Source: Accumulibacter sp.
Lineage (GTDB): Bacteria; Pseudomonadota; Gammaproteobacteria; Burkholderiales; Rhodocyclaceae
Length of the DNA: 52,529 bases
NCBI GenBank assembly: GCA_017302455.1
Contig: JAFLDO010000033.1
Coordinates: 1 to 52,529, forward strand
Reading direction: 5' to 3'
In this document: positions 1 through 8,276 of the stretch, piece by piece
Position numbering within the stretch: position 1 is the stretch's first letter
How the letters are laid out: the number at the start of each line of letters is the position of its first letter
Notes under the pieces: generated by a model
Told to the model about the DNA's origin: nothing
Database searches by the model: none
The model's input: the letters and a program-made list of their open reading frames with translations, nothing else
Position numbers and translations under genes: made by a program

Positions 1-126
1 AATGGGGTTGGTTTCGTTGCTGGACACTCAGCGACGCTTCCAGCAGGTTCAATGAACCGCCGGATGCGGAACCGCACGTCCGGTGGTGTGAGAGGGCGAC
101 GGGGGTAACTCCGTCCCCTACTCGAT
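1..126 (+). mobile_element. Group II intron, 3' end (domains V and VI)
   Basis: Domain V is at about 54-89. Bases 56-64 pair with 79-87 (one G-U), a two-base bulge (CG) sits at 77-78, and 65-69 pair with 72-76, as in the catalytic hairpin of group II introns. Domain VI follows. GAG 90-92 pairs with CTC 121-123 and GACGG 98-102 pairs with CCGTC 111-115, leaving A120 unpaired seven bases before the end. That is the usual position of the branch-point adenosine. The intron should end at ...GAT 126, so the 3' exon starts at 127. The intron-encoded reverse transcriptase, if present, lies outside the window. The element is in the sense orientation, about 70 bp upstream of the HD-GYP gene. The fold was worked out by hand. 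Confidence 0.85.
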
Positions 127-199
127 CAGCAAGGCCTGAAACCTGCAGCCGTTTTCCCGCTATCCTTGGTCGTCCGCAACTCGCCAAGGGGCCAGGCAC

Positions 200-3112
200 A
201 TGCGCCGTCGTTACCCACTGCATCTCCACATCTCGACGCTCTTCCTGGGACTGATCCTCGTCGTCTGCGCCGTCCTCGGAGGAATCGGCTACAAGCTCAG
301 CCGGGATCTGCTGGAAGCATCTGCCAGCGACCTGACGACGCGGATCGGTCGTCAGGCTCTGGCGGAAATGCAGCACCTCATCGAACCTGCGGAGATGGCG
401 ACGCGCCTGCTGAGCCTGCAGCGGCTGACCGGAGCCAGCTCGTTGAGCGAACGCCTCGACAGCCTGGAATTCCTGCGCCAGGCACTCGACAGCTCGGCGG
501 CCCTCTCGTCGCTGTATGTTGGTTACGCCAATGGCGACTTCTTCCTCTTCGGTCGCATCGGTCACGGCAGTGAGAGCGAGGCTTCGCGCGTACCGGCCGG
601 CGCCACCTACGTCGTACAGAGCATCGAAAACACTGCCGGCGACGTACGCGGCCACTTCTTGTACTTCGACGCGGCGCTGAGGAAGCTGCGCGATGACCTC
701 CGACCCGACTACGCGGCTGCCTACGATCCGCGGCAGCGGCCGTGGTACACGCAAGGACTGGCGTCCTCGACGCAGATCAAGACGCCACCCTACCTCTTCT
801 TCTCCAGCGGCAAGGTCGGCACGACGCTCGCCAACCGCGCCGCCGACGGGCGTAGCGTGGTCGGCGCCGACATTCTGCTGCACACCCTCGGCCAGACGCT
901 CGCTGGCCAGAAGGCGACGCCGGGCAGCCAGATGGTCCTCGTCAATTCACAGGGCTATGCGCTGGCCCACGAAGAGCATTCCCGGCTGCTGCTCAGTTCC
1001 GTCGCCAGCGATGGCCGACCATCGCTGGCGCGTATCGACCAACTCGGCGTGCCAGCCCTTGTCCCGCTGTTGGAGACCGTCCGCAACATGGCCGGTACGG
1101 CCACCCGGACGCTACGTGTCGAGGCCGGCGGCAGCATCTGGCGCGCGTCGGTCAGCCCACTGCGGCTCGAAGGGGTGCCGCCGCTCTACCTCGTCGCGGC
1201 GATTCCCGAAGACGAACTGATGGCGGGCGCATTGAAGCTCATCCACCACTCTGCACTCGCCACTCTGGCCGTCCTGCTGTGCACGATCCCCCTCACCTGG
1301 CTGCTCGCGCGCAGTATCTCGCGGTCTCTGGGCAGCCTCGCCAACGAGGCGGAAGCCATACGTCACTTCGAGTTCTCGCAGCCAATCAACGTCGAGTCGT
1401 CGATCAAGGAGGTCGGCCAGCTGGCGCTGACGATGGACCAAATGAAGCGCACGATCCGCCGCTTTCTCGACATCAGCCACGCGGTCGCCGCCGAGCAGAA
1501 TTTCGACCGGCTGTTGCCGCGCCTGCTCGGCGACACCCTATCGGCTTCCGCGGCGCATGCCGGGGTACTTTACCTTGCCGAGGGGCAGCAACTGAACCCC
1601 GCCGTCGCGCTGTCGGCCGACGGCTCGCCGCTGGCCGGACGACTGCCATCGCTGACCCTGACCGCCTGCGGCCCTCTGCTCGACGCGGCGCTTGCCGCTG
1701 GCGCGGCGCGCGCCGCTCCGCTCGAGCCCGGCGATCGCAGCCGCCTGGGCTTCGCCGCGGCGGAGCTACCCGACCTCAGCCACGCCATCGCCGTCCCGCT
1801 GCTTAACCGTCAGGCCGAACTGGTCGGCGCGATGCTCCTGCTGTGCGCAACCGCTACCGACGACAGCCGGCTGAGCTTCGTGCAGGCGCTATCCGGTGCG
1901 GCCGCGGTGTCGCTCGAGAGCAAGGCGCTCATCAAGGCGCAGAAGGACCTCTTCGAAGCTTTCATCCAGCTGATCGCCGCTGCCATCGATGCCAAGAGCC
2001 CATACACCGGCGGCCACTGCGCGCGTGTCCCCGAGCTGACCAAGATGCTGGCGCGTGCCGCCTGCGCAGCCGACAGCGGTCCCTATCGTGACTTCCAGTT
2101 GAGCGAAGACGACTGGGAGGCAGTACACGTGGCCGCCTGGCTGCACGATTGCGGCAAGGTGACTACACCCGAGTACGTCGTGGACAAGGCGACCAAGCTG
2201 GAGACCATCCATGACCGCCTCCACGAAGTGCGCACGCGCTTCGAAGTGCTCAAACGCGACGCGCAGATCGCCTGCCTGCAGGCAATCGCCAATGGCGACA
2301 ACGCACAGTCGGCGCGCCAGCGTCTGGCTGTCGAGTGGCAGCAGATCGATGACGATTTCGCGTTCGTCGCCGCCTGCAACGAGGGCGGCGAGTACATGCC
2401 GCCGGAGAGCATCGACCGTCTGCAGGCGATCGCCCGCCGAACCTGGTTGCGCACCCTAGATGACCGCATTGGGATCTCCCAGGAGGAGAAGTTGCGCAAG
2501 GCCGCGACACCAGCCGCAACGCTGCCGGTCGTCGAACCGCTGCTCGCCGACAGGCCCGAGCACCGCATCGCTCGGCCCGCGCGTGACGGTCTGGCCGACG
2601 ACGACCCCCGCGGCTTCAGGATGCCCGTGCCGGCACTGCTGTACAACCGGGGCGAGTTGTACAACCTCTCGGTCGGCCGTGGAACACTGTCCGAAGAAGA
2701 GCGCTACAAAATCAACGAACACATCGTGCAGACCCTGATCATGCTCTGGCAGCTGCCCTTTCCCCGGCACCTGAAGCACGTTCCCGACATCGCCGGCGGG
2801 CACCACGAGAAAATGGACGGCAGCGGCTATCCGCGGCGACTGCGGGGTGACGAGATGAATCCTCTGGCGCGCATGATGGCGATTGCGGACATTTTCGAAG
2901 CCTTGACCGCCATCGACCGTCCCTACAAGAAAGGCAAGACCCTTTCAGAGGCGATTGCCATCATGTCACGCATGCAGCAAGAGCAGCACATCGATGCCGA
3001 TCTCTTTGCGCTGTTCCTGCGCTCTGGCGTATACCTCGACTACGCCAGGGCATTCATGCGGCCGGAGCAGATTGACGCGGTGGACATCGACCGCGTTCTC
3101 GGCCGTAGATAA
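200..3112 (+). CDS. Membrane HD-GYP phosphodiesterase with Cache-like sensor, HAMP and GAF-like domains
   Basis: This is a 970-residue sensor that probably hydrolyses cyclic-di-GMP. A first membrane helix lies at about 11-31, followed by an extracytoplasmic region of about 300 residues resembling a double Cache sensor. A second membrane helix (about 345-368) leads into a HAMP segment and a GAF-like region (about 440-575). The HD-GYP domain follows: His606, His-Asp 649-650, His-His-Glu 868-870 and Gly-Tyr-Pro 876-878 are all present, so it should bind metals and be active. The distance from HD to HHE is about 219 residues against roughly 55-60 in ordinary HD-GYP proteins, so about 150 residues are inserted (about 690-820). 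The ATG at 200 is chosen because the membrane anchor starts directly after it. The gene stands alone behind the intron. Confidence 0.9.
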   Translation: MRRRYPLHLHISTLFLGLILVVCAVLGGIGYKLSRDLLEASASDLTTRIGRQALAEMQHLIEPAEMATRLLSLQRLTGASSLSERLDSLEFLRQALDSSAALSSLYVGYANGDFFLFGRIGHGSESEASRVPAGATYVVQSIENTAGDVRGHFLYFDAALRKLRDDLRPDYAAAYDPRQRPWYTQGLASSTQIKTPPYLFFSSGKVGTTLANRAADGRSVVGADILLHTLGQTLAGQKATPGSQMVLVNSQGYALAHEEHSRLLLSSVASDGRPSLARIDQLGVPALVPLLETVRNMAGTATRTLRVEAGGSIWRASVSPLRLEGVPPLYLVAAIPEDELMAGALKLIHHSALATLAVLLCTIPLTWLLARSISRSLGSLANEAEAIRHFEFSQPINVESSIKEVGQLALTMDQMKRTIRRFLDISHAVAAEQNFDRLLPRLLGDTLSASAAHAGVLYLAEGQQLNPAVALSADGSPLAGRLPSLTLTACGPLLDAALAAGAARAAPLEPGDRSRLGFAAAELPDLSHAIAVPLLNRQAELVGAMLLLCATATDDSRLSFVQALSGAAAVSLESKALIKAQKDLFEAFIQLIAAAIDAKSPYTGGHCARVPELTKMLARAACAADSGPYRDFQLSEDDWEAVHVAAWLHDCGKVTTPEYVVDKATKLETIHDRLHEVRTRFEVLKRDAQIACLQAIANGDNAQSARQRLAVEWQQIDDDFAFVAACNEGGEYMPPESIDRLQAIARRTWLRTLDDRIGISQEEKLRKAATPAATLPVVEPLLADRPEHRIARPARDGLADDDPRGFRMPVPALLYNRGELYNLSVGRGTLSEEERYKINEHIVQTLIMLWQLPFPRHLKHVPDIAGGHHEKMDGSGYPRRLRGDEMNPLARMMAIADIFEALTAIDRPYKKGKTLSEAIAIMSRMQQEQHIDADLFALFLRSGVYLDYARAFMRPEQIDAVDIDRVLGRR

Positions 3113-3227
3113 GCGTCCCTTCGCCTCGCCTGAAGCGTGCGACAGTCCTCGGCGCATGGCGACTGGTCACCACACTTCGTCGCATTAGAACCCACACGGT
3201 CAGGCCACGCCACAAACGGCAGGCCGG

Positions 3228-3244
3228 TGTCAGGATTCTTTACA
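3228..3244 (+). promoter_or_regulatory. Imperfect dyad upstream of the orphan sigma-54 promoter
   Basis: TGTCA-N7-TTACA forms an imperfect dyad about 110 bp before the expected start point of the sigma-54-type promoter at 3320-3336. That is the usual distance for an upstream activator site of an enhancer-binding protein. No second copy was found in the window, so this is inference from position and symmetry only. Confidence 0.3.
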
Positions 3245-3319
3245 GCCGTGGTCCGGATGCCAACCGCGTTGTGATAAATGCAACACTAAACGACTGTATC
3301 AATAAGCCATCCTTATTGC

Positions 3320-3336
3320 TCGGCACGCTCTTTGCT
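3320..3336 (+). promoter_or_regulatory. Orphan sigma-54 (-24/-12) promoter
   Basis: The sequence TCGGCACGCTCTTTGCT has GG at 3322-3323 and GC at 3334-3335 separated by exactly 10 bases. It differs from the TGGCACG-N4-TTGCT consensus only at the first base. The transcript would start near 3347 and run into the region with no recognisable gene. The sequence upstream is AT-richer than the surroundings. Confidence 0.55.
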
Positions 3337-3974
3337 TATCCGGAAGCGTATCGCAGACCCACTCGCGGGCCGCCGTGACGGACCAAGCGCTGCCGGCGCG
3401 CGTGTTGTCGGCTGTGTGCCGCGCCAGTACGGGCCGCTTTTGGGCCGCCGGCGAGCCACCAGGGACGGCACGGCACCCTGGCGTGGGATTGGCACGGCAA
3501 GCCCAGCCGCCGCAAGGCCGAGTGCCGTCGCGAGTCGGAGGCTGTGCGGGCGAGGCGACGGCTTTCGGCGAGCCGAGAGTCCGTGTTTGCGAGCCGCTTT
3601 CGCCGGCAGTGTCGGAATGTCCGGTGAGCCCGCTCGTCCCCAACGCCAGCAAGACCGGCAGCAGCGAACAAACTGGCCAGAACGAAAAGAGTGTTCGAAA
3701 AGCGGAAAAAGATCACTACCCATCAAGAGAAACTAACCAATAATTTCATTTATTCATCGCCCAGATGGATACGCCCTCATCTCCGGGTTCGCGACACCAG
3801 CGCATCGATTCGCCAGCCCACTCCTCCGACCGTGAGTTTCCGCACCTTGAATTGGGAACACGGTTTGCCGATGGTCGAGCCTGCTGGAAACGGCGGCCGC
3901 TAACCGTCGGAGCACCCAGTTCAGCCGTCTGGTAGCCGCTTGCTACCCAACCGTCTCTTTACCCGGTTCCCCCC

Positions 3975-4175
3975 ATGAGCACAAAAGTATGCGTCAAGTG
4001 CAAGCAGGAAAAGTCCGTGCTGGAGTTCCACAAGAACTCGCGCAGTTCGGATGGCCTGCACTCCTATTGCAAGGAATGCAACAGAGCGCAGGCTCTCGCG
4101 CATATCAAGGCCGAGAAAGCCAGAAAAGCGCTGCTGCGAGCAGCGAAAAAAGCGGCGGCCACCGCTGACGAATGA
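3975..4175 (+). CDS. Small zinc-finger protein (66 aa)
   Basis: The protein has two CxxC pairs, Cys6/Cys9 and Cys32/Cys35, with a conserved-looking core (KCKQEK...EFHKNSRSSDGL..YCKEC). This resembles small phage-like zinc-ribbon proteins and the N-terminus of the recombination endonuclease VII group. After residue 40 it is a Lys/Ala-rich helix with no HNH nuclease motif, so it may bind DNA or RNA but should not cut it. No strong ribosome-binding site is seen before the ATG. It stands alone and converges on the LysR gene. The function is unknown. Confidence 0.7.
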   Translation: MSTKVCVKCKQEKSVLEFHKNSRSSDGLHSYCKECNRAQALAHIKAEKARKALLRAAKKAAATADE

Positions 4176-4218
4176 CGCGTGCGTCTTCGGGACCAATTCA
4201 GCACCCCTCCGCAAATCC

Positions 4219-5139
4219 TCACCTGTCATCCGCCGAGTTGCCAAGCTCCCAATAGTGCGGATCACCAAACGTGGTCTTGAGCTGATCGATGAATAGCCGC
4301 ACCCGCAATGGCAAATGCCGGCGTTGCGGAAACACGGCATAAATGCCTACCGGCGCCGTAGCGTAGTCATCGAGCAAGGACACCAACCGGCCGCTGCGCA
4401 AGTCGTCGCCAACCTCCCACATCGATCGCCAGGCCAGGCCCTTGCCGGCGAGCGCCCAAGCGTGCAGGACAGCCCCATCGTTGCACTCGAAACTGCCGGA
4501 TACCTTGCGGTTTGCTCCTTCGCCAGCGGGTGATTCGCGCAGGGTCCAGCCGCGTTGCTGATCGAGTGACAGGCAGTTGTGGTGGGCCAGATCGGCCGGG
4601 GTGCGCGGTACCCCGTGGCGGGCGAGGTACACCGGGCTGGCGACGACGACGCGACGCATCTCGCCGAGCTTGCTGCTCGCCAGACTCGAATCAGCCATGT
4701 CGCCAATCCGCACCGCACAGTCGACCCCTTCGTTGAGCAGATCGACCAGGCGATCGGTCAGATCCAGACGCACCGTGACGCCGGGATTGGCATCCATGAA
4801 GGCCGCCACCAGCGGTGCCAGATGCCGGCGCCCGAAACCTGCCGGTGCCGACACCTTGAGATGCCCGCTGGCACGGATGCCACCCAGCGACACCGCCGCC
4901 TCGGCGTTCGCCAGTTCATTGAGAATCCGCTGACAGTCTTCGAGAAAAGCCTGCCCTTCAAAAGTCAGCGACAGTTTGCGCGTCGTGCGCAGCAACAGCT
5001 TGACACCGAGGCGGGCTTCGAGAGCATCGAGCCGACGCCCGATCACCGCCGGAGTGACCGACTCCGCCCTTGCCGCCGCCGACAGGCTGCCGCGCGTCGC
5101 CGAATCGACGAACGCCTGAATCTGCTTGATCTGATCCAC
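4219..5139 (-). CDS. LysR-family transcriptional regulator
   Basis: This is a 306-residue LysR-type regulator. The N-terminal winged helix-turn-helix spans about residues 1-60 (QIQAFVDSATRGSLSAAAR ... RRLDALEARLG), and a substrate-binding-like effector domain spans about 90-295. The N-terminal region and the domain layout resemble the CrgA/DsdC-like subgroup common in betaproteobacteria. The start is a GTG at 5139. It is transcribed away from aceB with 116 bp between the two starts, the standard LysR arrangement, so it probably controls malate synthase and itself. The effector cannot be read from sequence; a two-carbon or glyoxylate-type metabolite is only a guess from the neighbour. Confidence 0.9.
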   Translation of the reverse strand: MDQIKQIQAFVDSATRGSLSAAARAESVTPAVIGRRLDALEARLGVKLLLRTTRKLSLTFEGQAFLEDCQRILNELANAEAAVSLGGIRASGHLKVSAPAGFGRRHLAPLVAAFMDANPGVTVRLDLTDRLVDLLNEGVDCAVRIGDMADSSLASSKLGEMRRVVVASPVYLARHGVPRTPADLAHHNCLSLDQQRGWTLRESPAGEGANRKVSGSFECNDGAVLHAWALAGKGLAWRSMWEVGDDLRSGRLVSLLDDYATAPVGIYAVFPQRRHLPLRVRLFIDQLKTTFGDPHYWELGNSADDR

Positions 5140-5188
5140 GACGGTGATTTGATACCTCAGGTAAAAGATACTTTGATTCTATTCGCTC

Positions 5189-5217
5189 TTATCTTTCACT
5201 GCAGCATTTAATACAAT
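5189..5217 (+). promoter_or_regulatory. Possible sigma-70 promoter of aceB
   Basis: TTATCT at 5189-5194 and TACAAT at 5212-5217 are separated by 17 bp in the AT-rich gap between the LysR gene and aceB. The -10 matches five of six bases, but the -35 matches only three. A weak -35 would fit a promoter that needs its LysR activator. Confidence 0.4.
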
Positions 5218-5255
5218 CTCTTCATCGTCTCTCAACCCCTCGACTGGAGTCCTTC

Positions 5256-6854
5256 ATGAGCCTGAACCTGCCCGCTGGAATGCAAATCAACGCGCCGATC
5301 CAAGCCGCCTACGAAACCATTCTCACCCACGACGCTCTGGCTCTGGTGGCCAAACTGCACCGGGCCTTCGAGAGCCGGCGCCAGGAACTGTTGCAGGCGC
5401 GCGTGGCGCGTCAGGTGCGCATCGACGCCGGCGAAATGCCTGACTTCCTGCCCGAAACGAAGCACATTCGCGAAAGCGACTGGAAAATTGCGCCGCTGCC
5501 GAAGGCCCTCGAACGTCGCCGGACGGAAATCACCGGCCCGGTGGAAGCCAAGATGATCATCAACGCCTACAACTCGGGCGCCGACTCGTACATGACCGAC
5601 TTCGAGGACTCGAACAGTCCGAAGTGGGACAACCAGATCCAGGGCCAGGTCAACCTCTACAAGGCGATCCGCCGGCAACTGTCGTTCACCAACGAAGCCG
5701 GCAAGGAATACGCACTCAACGACAAGATCGCCACGCTGCAGATTCGCCCGCGCGGTTGGCACCTCGACGAAAAGCACGTGACCGTCGACGGGCAGCGTGT
5801 CTCCGGCGGCATTTTCGACTTCGCGCTGGTCCTCTTCCACAACGCCAGGGAGCAGATCGCGCGCGGCGCCGGCCCCTTCTTCTACCTGCCGAAGATGGAA
5901 TCGCACCTCGAAGCGCGCCTGTGGAACGACATCTTCATCATGGCCCAGGAACACATCGGCCTGCCACGCGGAACGATCAAGGCCACCGTGCTGGTGGAGA
6001 CCATTCTCGCCACCTTCGAGATGGAGGAAATCCTCTACGAATTGCGCGAGCACTCCGCCGGTCTCAACGCCGGCCGCTGGGATTACATCTTCTCGTGCAT
6101 CAAGAAGTTCAAGAAGAACCCGGACTTCTGCCTCGCCAACCGCGGCGCGATCACCATGGAAGTCCCCTTCATGCGCAGCTATGCCCTGCAACTGGTGAAG
6201 ATCTGCCACAAGCGCGGGGCACCGGCGATGGGCGGCATGAGCGCGCTGATCCCGATCAAGAACGATCCGGAAGCCAATGAAAAGGCACTCGCCGGCATCC
6301 GTCACGACAAGACGCGCGACGCCAACGACGGTTTCGACGGCGGCTGGGTTGCCCACCCGGGCCTGGTCGGGATCGCCGCGGAGGAGTTCCAGAAGGTGCT
6401 CGGGGAGCGCCCGAACCAGTGGGAAAAGCAGCGCGACGAGACCTTCACCGCCGCCGACTTCCTCAACTTCCAGCCGTCACAACCCATCACCGAGGCCGGC
6501 GTGCGCAACAACATCAACGTCGGCATCCACTACCTGGGCAGTTGGCTGGCCGGCAACGGCTGCGTGCCGATCCACAACCTGATGGAAGACGCCGCGACAG
6601 CCGAGATCTCGCGCTCGCAGGTCTGGCAATGGGTGGTTTCGCCAAAGGGTGTGCTCGACGATGGTCGCAAGGTCACCGCCGAGATGGTGCGCGGCATGAT
6701 CGCCGAGGAACTGGCCAAAGTGAAGGCAACGGTGAGCGCCCAGGGCGAAGACACCGCCAGTTACGACCAGGCGGCTGTCATCTTCGACAAGATGTCGCTG
6801 ACGCCGGACTACCCGGAGTTCCTGACCCTGCCGCTGTACGAGGCCATGGATTGA
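5256..6854 (+). CDS. aceB: Malate synthase A
   Basis: This enzyme condenses glyoxylate with acetyl-CoA to malate and water, the second step of the glyoxylate shunt in the cytoplasm. Its 532 residues match the usual length of the A isoform. The malate synthase signature (REHSAGLNAGRWDYIF) is at about 264-279. The segments MEVPFMRSY and GGMSALIPIKND follow, typical of the catalytic TIM barrel. The ATG at 5256 is preceded by CTGGAG. No isocitrate lyase gene is in the window. The shunt would let the cell grow on acetate or stored polyhydroxyalkanoate. Control by the divergent LysR regulator is inferred from arrangement. Confidence 0.96.
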   Translation: MSLNLPAGMQINAPIQAAYETILTHDALALVAKLHRAFESRRQELLQARVARQVRIDAGEMPDFLPETKHIRESDWKIAPLPKALERRRTEITGPVEAKMIINAYNSGADSYMTDFEDSNSPKWDNQIQGQVNLYKAIRRQLSFTNEAGKEYALNDKIATLQIRPRGWHLDEKHVTVDGQRVSGGIFDFALVLFHNAREQIARGAGPFFYLPKMESHLEARLWNDIFIMAQEHIGLPRGTIKATVLVETILATFEMEEILYELREHSAGLNAGRWDYIFSCIKKFKKNPDFCLANRGAITMEVPFMRSYALQLVKICHKRGAPAMGGMSALIPIKNDPEANEKALAGIRHDKTRDANDGFDGGWVAHPGLVGIAAEEFQKVLGERPNQWEKQRDETFTAADFLNFQPSQPITEAGVRNNINVGIHYLGSWLAGNGCVPIHNLMEDAATAEISRSQVWQWVVSPKGVLDDGRKVTAEMVRGMIAEELAKVKATVSAQGEDTASYDQAAVIFDKMSLTPDYPEFLTLPLYEAMD

Positions 6855-6861
6855 TGTTGTC

Positions 6862-6956
6862 GGTCGGTTTCCGGGCCAGGATCCGGCGGGAACCGACCCA
6901 CGCGGCGCACGCCGCCCTCGCGGAGCCGCGGCGGCGTCCGGCGGCGCCCGTGCGCC
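6862..6956 (+). terminator. Paired hairpins after aceB
   Basis: GGTCGGTT 6862-6869 pairs with AACCGACC 6891-6898, beginning 8 bases after the aceB stop. A second, GC-rich hairpin has outer arms GGCGCACG 6904-6911 and CGTGCGCC 6949-6956. Neither is followed by a T-run, so they may protect mRNA ends or act with other factors rather than being classic intrinsic terminators. Confidence 0.4.
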
Positions 6957-7091
6957 GAGCCATCTGGCCGACCAGTTGTGAGAGAATGCCGGACTTTCGC
7001 TTCCCGCTCGTCGCGCGCCAGGGCCGCTGATACTCCTGGCGCCGGTGCGGCGATGGGCAGCCGACGCGTTCTGCAAGGATGAGCCAACCGC

Positions 7092-7835
7092 ATGCCCGAT
7101 CTCGCTTCGCCGGTTTTCTGGGTGTCCGTATTCCAGATCATCGCCATCGACATCCTGCTCGGTGGCGACAACGCCGTGGTGATTGCTCTCGCCTGCCGGA
7201 AACTGCCCGCGACGCAGCGCAACAAAGGCATTTTCTGGGGCGTCTTCGGCGCCATCGGGCTGCGCGTCGTCCTGATCTACTTCGCCCTGCAACTACTGGC
7301 GATTCCTTATCTGAAGATCGTCGGCGGACTGCTGTTGTTCTGGATCGGCGTCAAGCTGGTTCTGCCCGAGCACGAGGACGCACACGGCACCGTGCAGGGC
7401 AGCACCACCCTGGCGGGAGCAATCAGGACGATCATCGTCGCCGATGCCGTGATGAGCGTCGACAACGTCATCGCCGTCGCCGGTGCGGCACACGGGTCGA
7501 TCATTCTGGTCATTTTCGGCATTTCGGTTTCGATCCCGATCGTCGTCTGGGGGAGCAAGCTGGTATTGACGTTGATGGATCGTTTCCCGATCGTGATCAC
7601 TGCCGGCGGTGCACTGCTCGGCTGGATTGGTGGCGGCATGCTGGTCACCGACCCGGCATTGCCCACGGCATGGCGAGACCTCATTCCACACAGCAACTAC
7701 CTGGCATCAGGTCTTGGCGCGTTGCTGGTCATCGGCGTCGGGAAATGGCTCGCCAGCCGGCAGAGCGCAGCGCATTCGACCGTTGAGCTCGCCAGCGCGG
7801 CTTCCGAAACGACAAGGGAAGGAGATCGGAAATGA
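7092..7835 (+). CDS. TerC-family integral membrane protein (YjbE type)
   Basis: This 247-residue polytopic membrane protein has about seven hydrophobic helices. It carries the two acidic membrane motifs of the TerC family, GGDNAVVIAL near residue 25 and DAVMSVDNVIAVAG near 120. Family members are linked to metal-ion export (manganese, calcium) or loading of metal onto exported enzymes; the substrate here cannot be read. Its TGA overlaps the ATG of the universal stress gene (ATGA), so the two are probably translated together. Confidence 0.88.
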   Translation: MPDLASPVFWVSVFQIIAIDILLGGDNAVVIALACRKLPATQRNKGIFWGVFGAIGLRVVLIYFALQLLAIPYLKIVGGLLLFWIGVKLVLPEHEDAHGTVQGSTTLAGAIRTIIVADAVMSVDNVIAVAGAAHGSIILVIFGISVSIPIVVWGSKLVLTLMDRFPIVITAGGALLGWIGGGMLVTDPALPTAWRDLIPHSNYLASGLGALLVIGVGKWLASRQSAAHSTVELASAASETTREGDRK

Positions 7836-8260
7836 ACCCTCTATGGTTGGTTCCGGTCGACGGTTCGCTGCATGCGCTGCGCGCCGTCGACCATGTCATT
7901 CGTGAAGCAGCCAGGAACACCATCGCACCGGCAATGATGCTGGTCAACGTGCAGGCGCCGCTGCCGTCCGATGTGACCCGATTCGTGGACAGCGGCGTCG
8001 TTCAGGATTACCACCGCGAAGCCGGCGAGGCGGCACTGGCGAGCGCGCGCGCCAGGGTCGAAGCGGCCGGGCTGTCTTGCTCGGCACATGTTCTGGTCGG
8101 CGAGACGGCACCAACGATTGTCGACTTTGCCAGGGAACAGCGCTGCGCCTTGATCGTCATGGGCGCGCGCGGCCTCGGCTCGGTGGCCGGCGTGTTGCTG
8201 GGTTCGGTCACCAATCGCGTCGTCCACCTCACCGACCTGCCGGTCCTGGTCGTCAAGTAA
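7832..8260 (+). CDS. Universal stress protein (UspA family)
   Basis: This is a 142-residue single-domain Usp protein. It starts with a beta strand ending in PVDGS near residue 10. It ends with the ATP-binding pattern G-x2-G-x9-G-S (GARGLGSVAGVLLGS), so it belongs to the nucleotide-binding class. It is coupled to the terC-like gene by a 4-bp overlap, suggesting a shared role in membrane or ion stress. It converges on hslU with only 16 bp between the stops and no clear terminator. Confidence 0.9.
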   Translation: MNPLWLVPVDGSLHALRAVDHVIREAARNTIAPAMMLVNVQAPLPSDVTRFVDSGVVQDYHREAGEAALASARARVEAAGLSCSAHVLVGETAPTIVDFAREQRCALIVMGARGLGSVAGVLLGSVTNRVVHLTDLPVLVVK

Positions 8261-8276
8261 GGGTAGGCAAGGCCCG

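Larger units (their letters stand above)
3113..3974. other. 862-bp region without a convincing gene
   Basis: Several frames stay open between about 3299 and 3736 on both strands, but they overlap one another, are Arg/Pro/Ser-rich and match no family I recognise. The minus-strand frame 3336-3716 begins with a hydrophobic stretch resembling a signal peptide, then degenerates into Arg-rich sequence. Two regulatory-looking items lie at the left: a sigma-54-type promoter at 3320-3336 and an imperfect dyad at 3228-3244. Nothing clear is seen in 3740-3970. A small RNA, a decayed gene or an unrecognised small protein are all possible. Confidence 0.5.

Noticed and set aside
166-573. Plus-strand frame overlapping the HD-GYP start
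   Set aside because: It is out of frame with the HD-GYP gene, Arg/Pro-rich and without motifs.
3299-3736. Overlapping open frames on both strands between the HD-GYP gene and the zinc-finger gene
   Set aside because: All six frames are relaxed by high GC. None has a ribosome-binding site or motif, and the plus-strand frame at 3332 begins before the proposed transcription start.
5232-6356. 374-codon minus-strand frame opposite aceB
   Set aside because: It is fully antisense to malate synthase, has no recognisable domain, and its composition is typical of a shadow frame.
8261-8276. Search for a terminator between the convergent uspA-like gene and hslU
   Set aside because: The gap is only 16 bases, with no hairpin or T-run.
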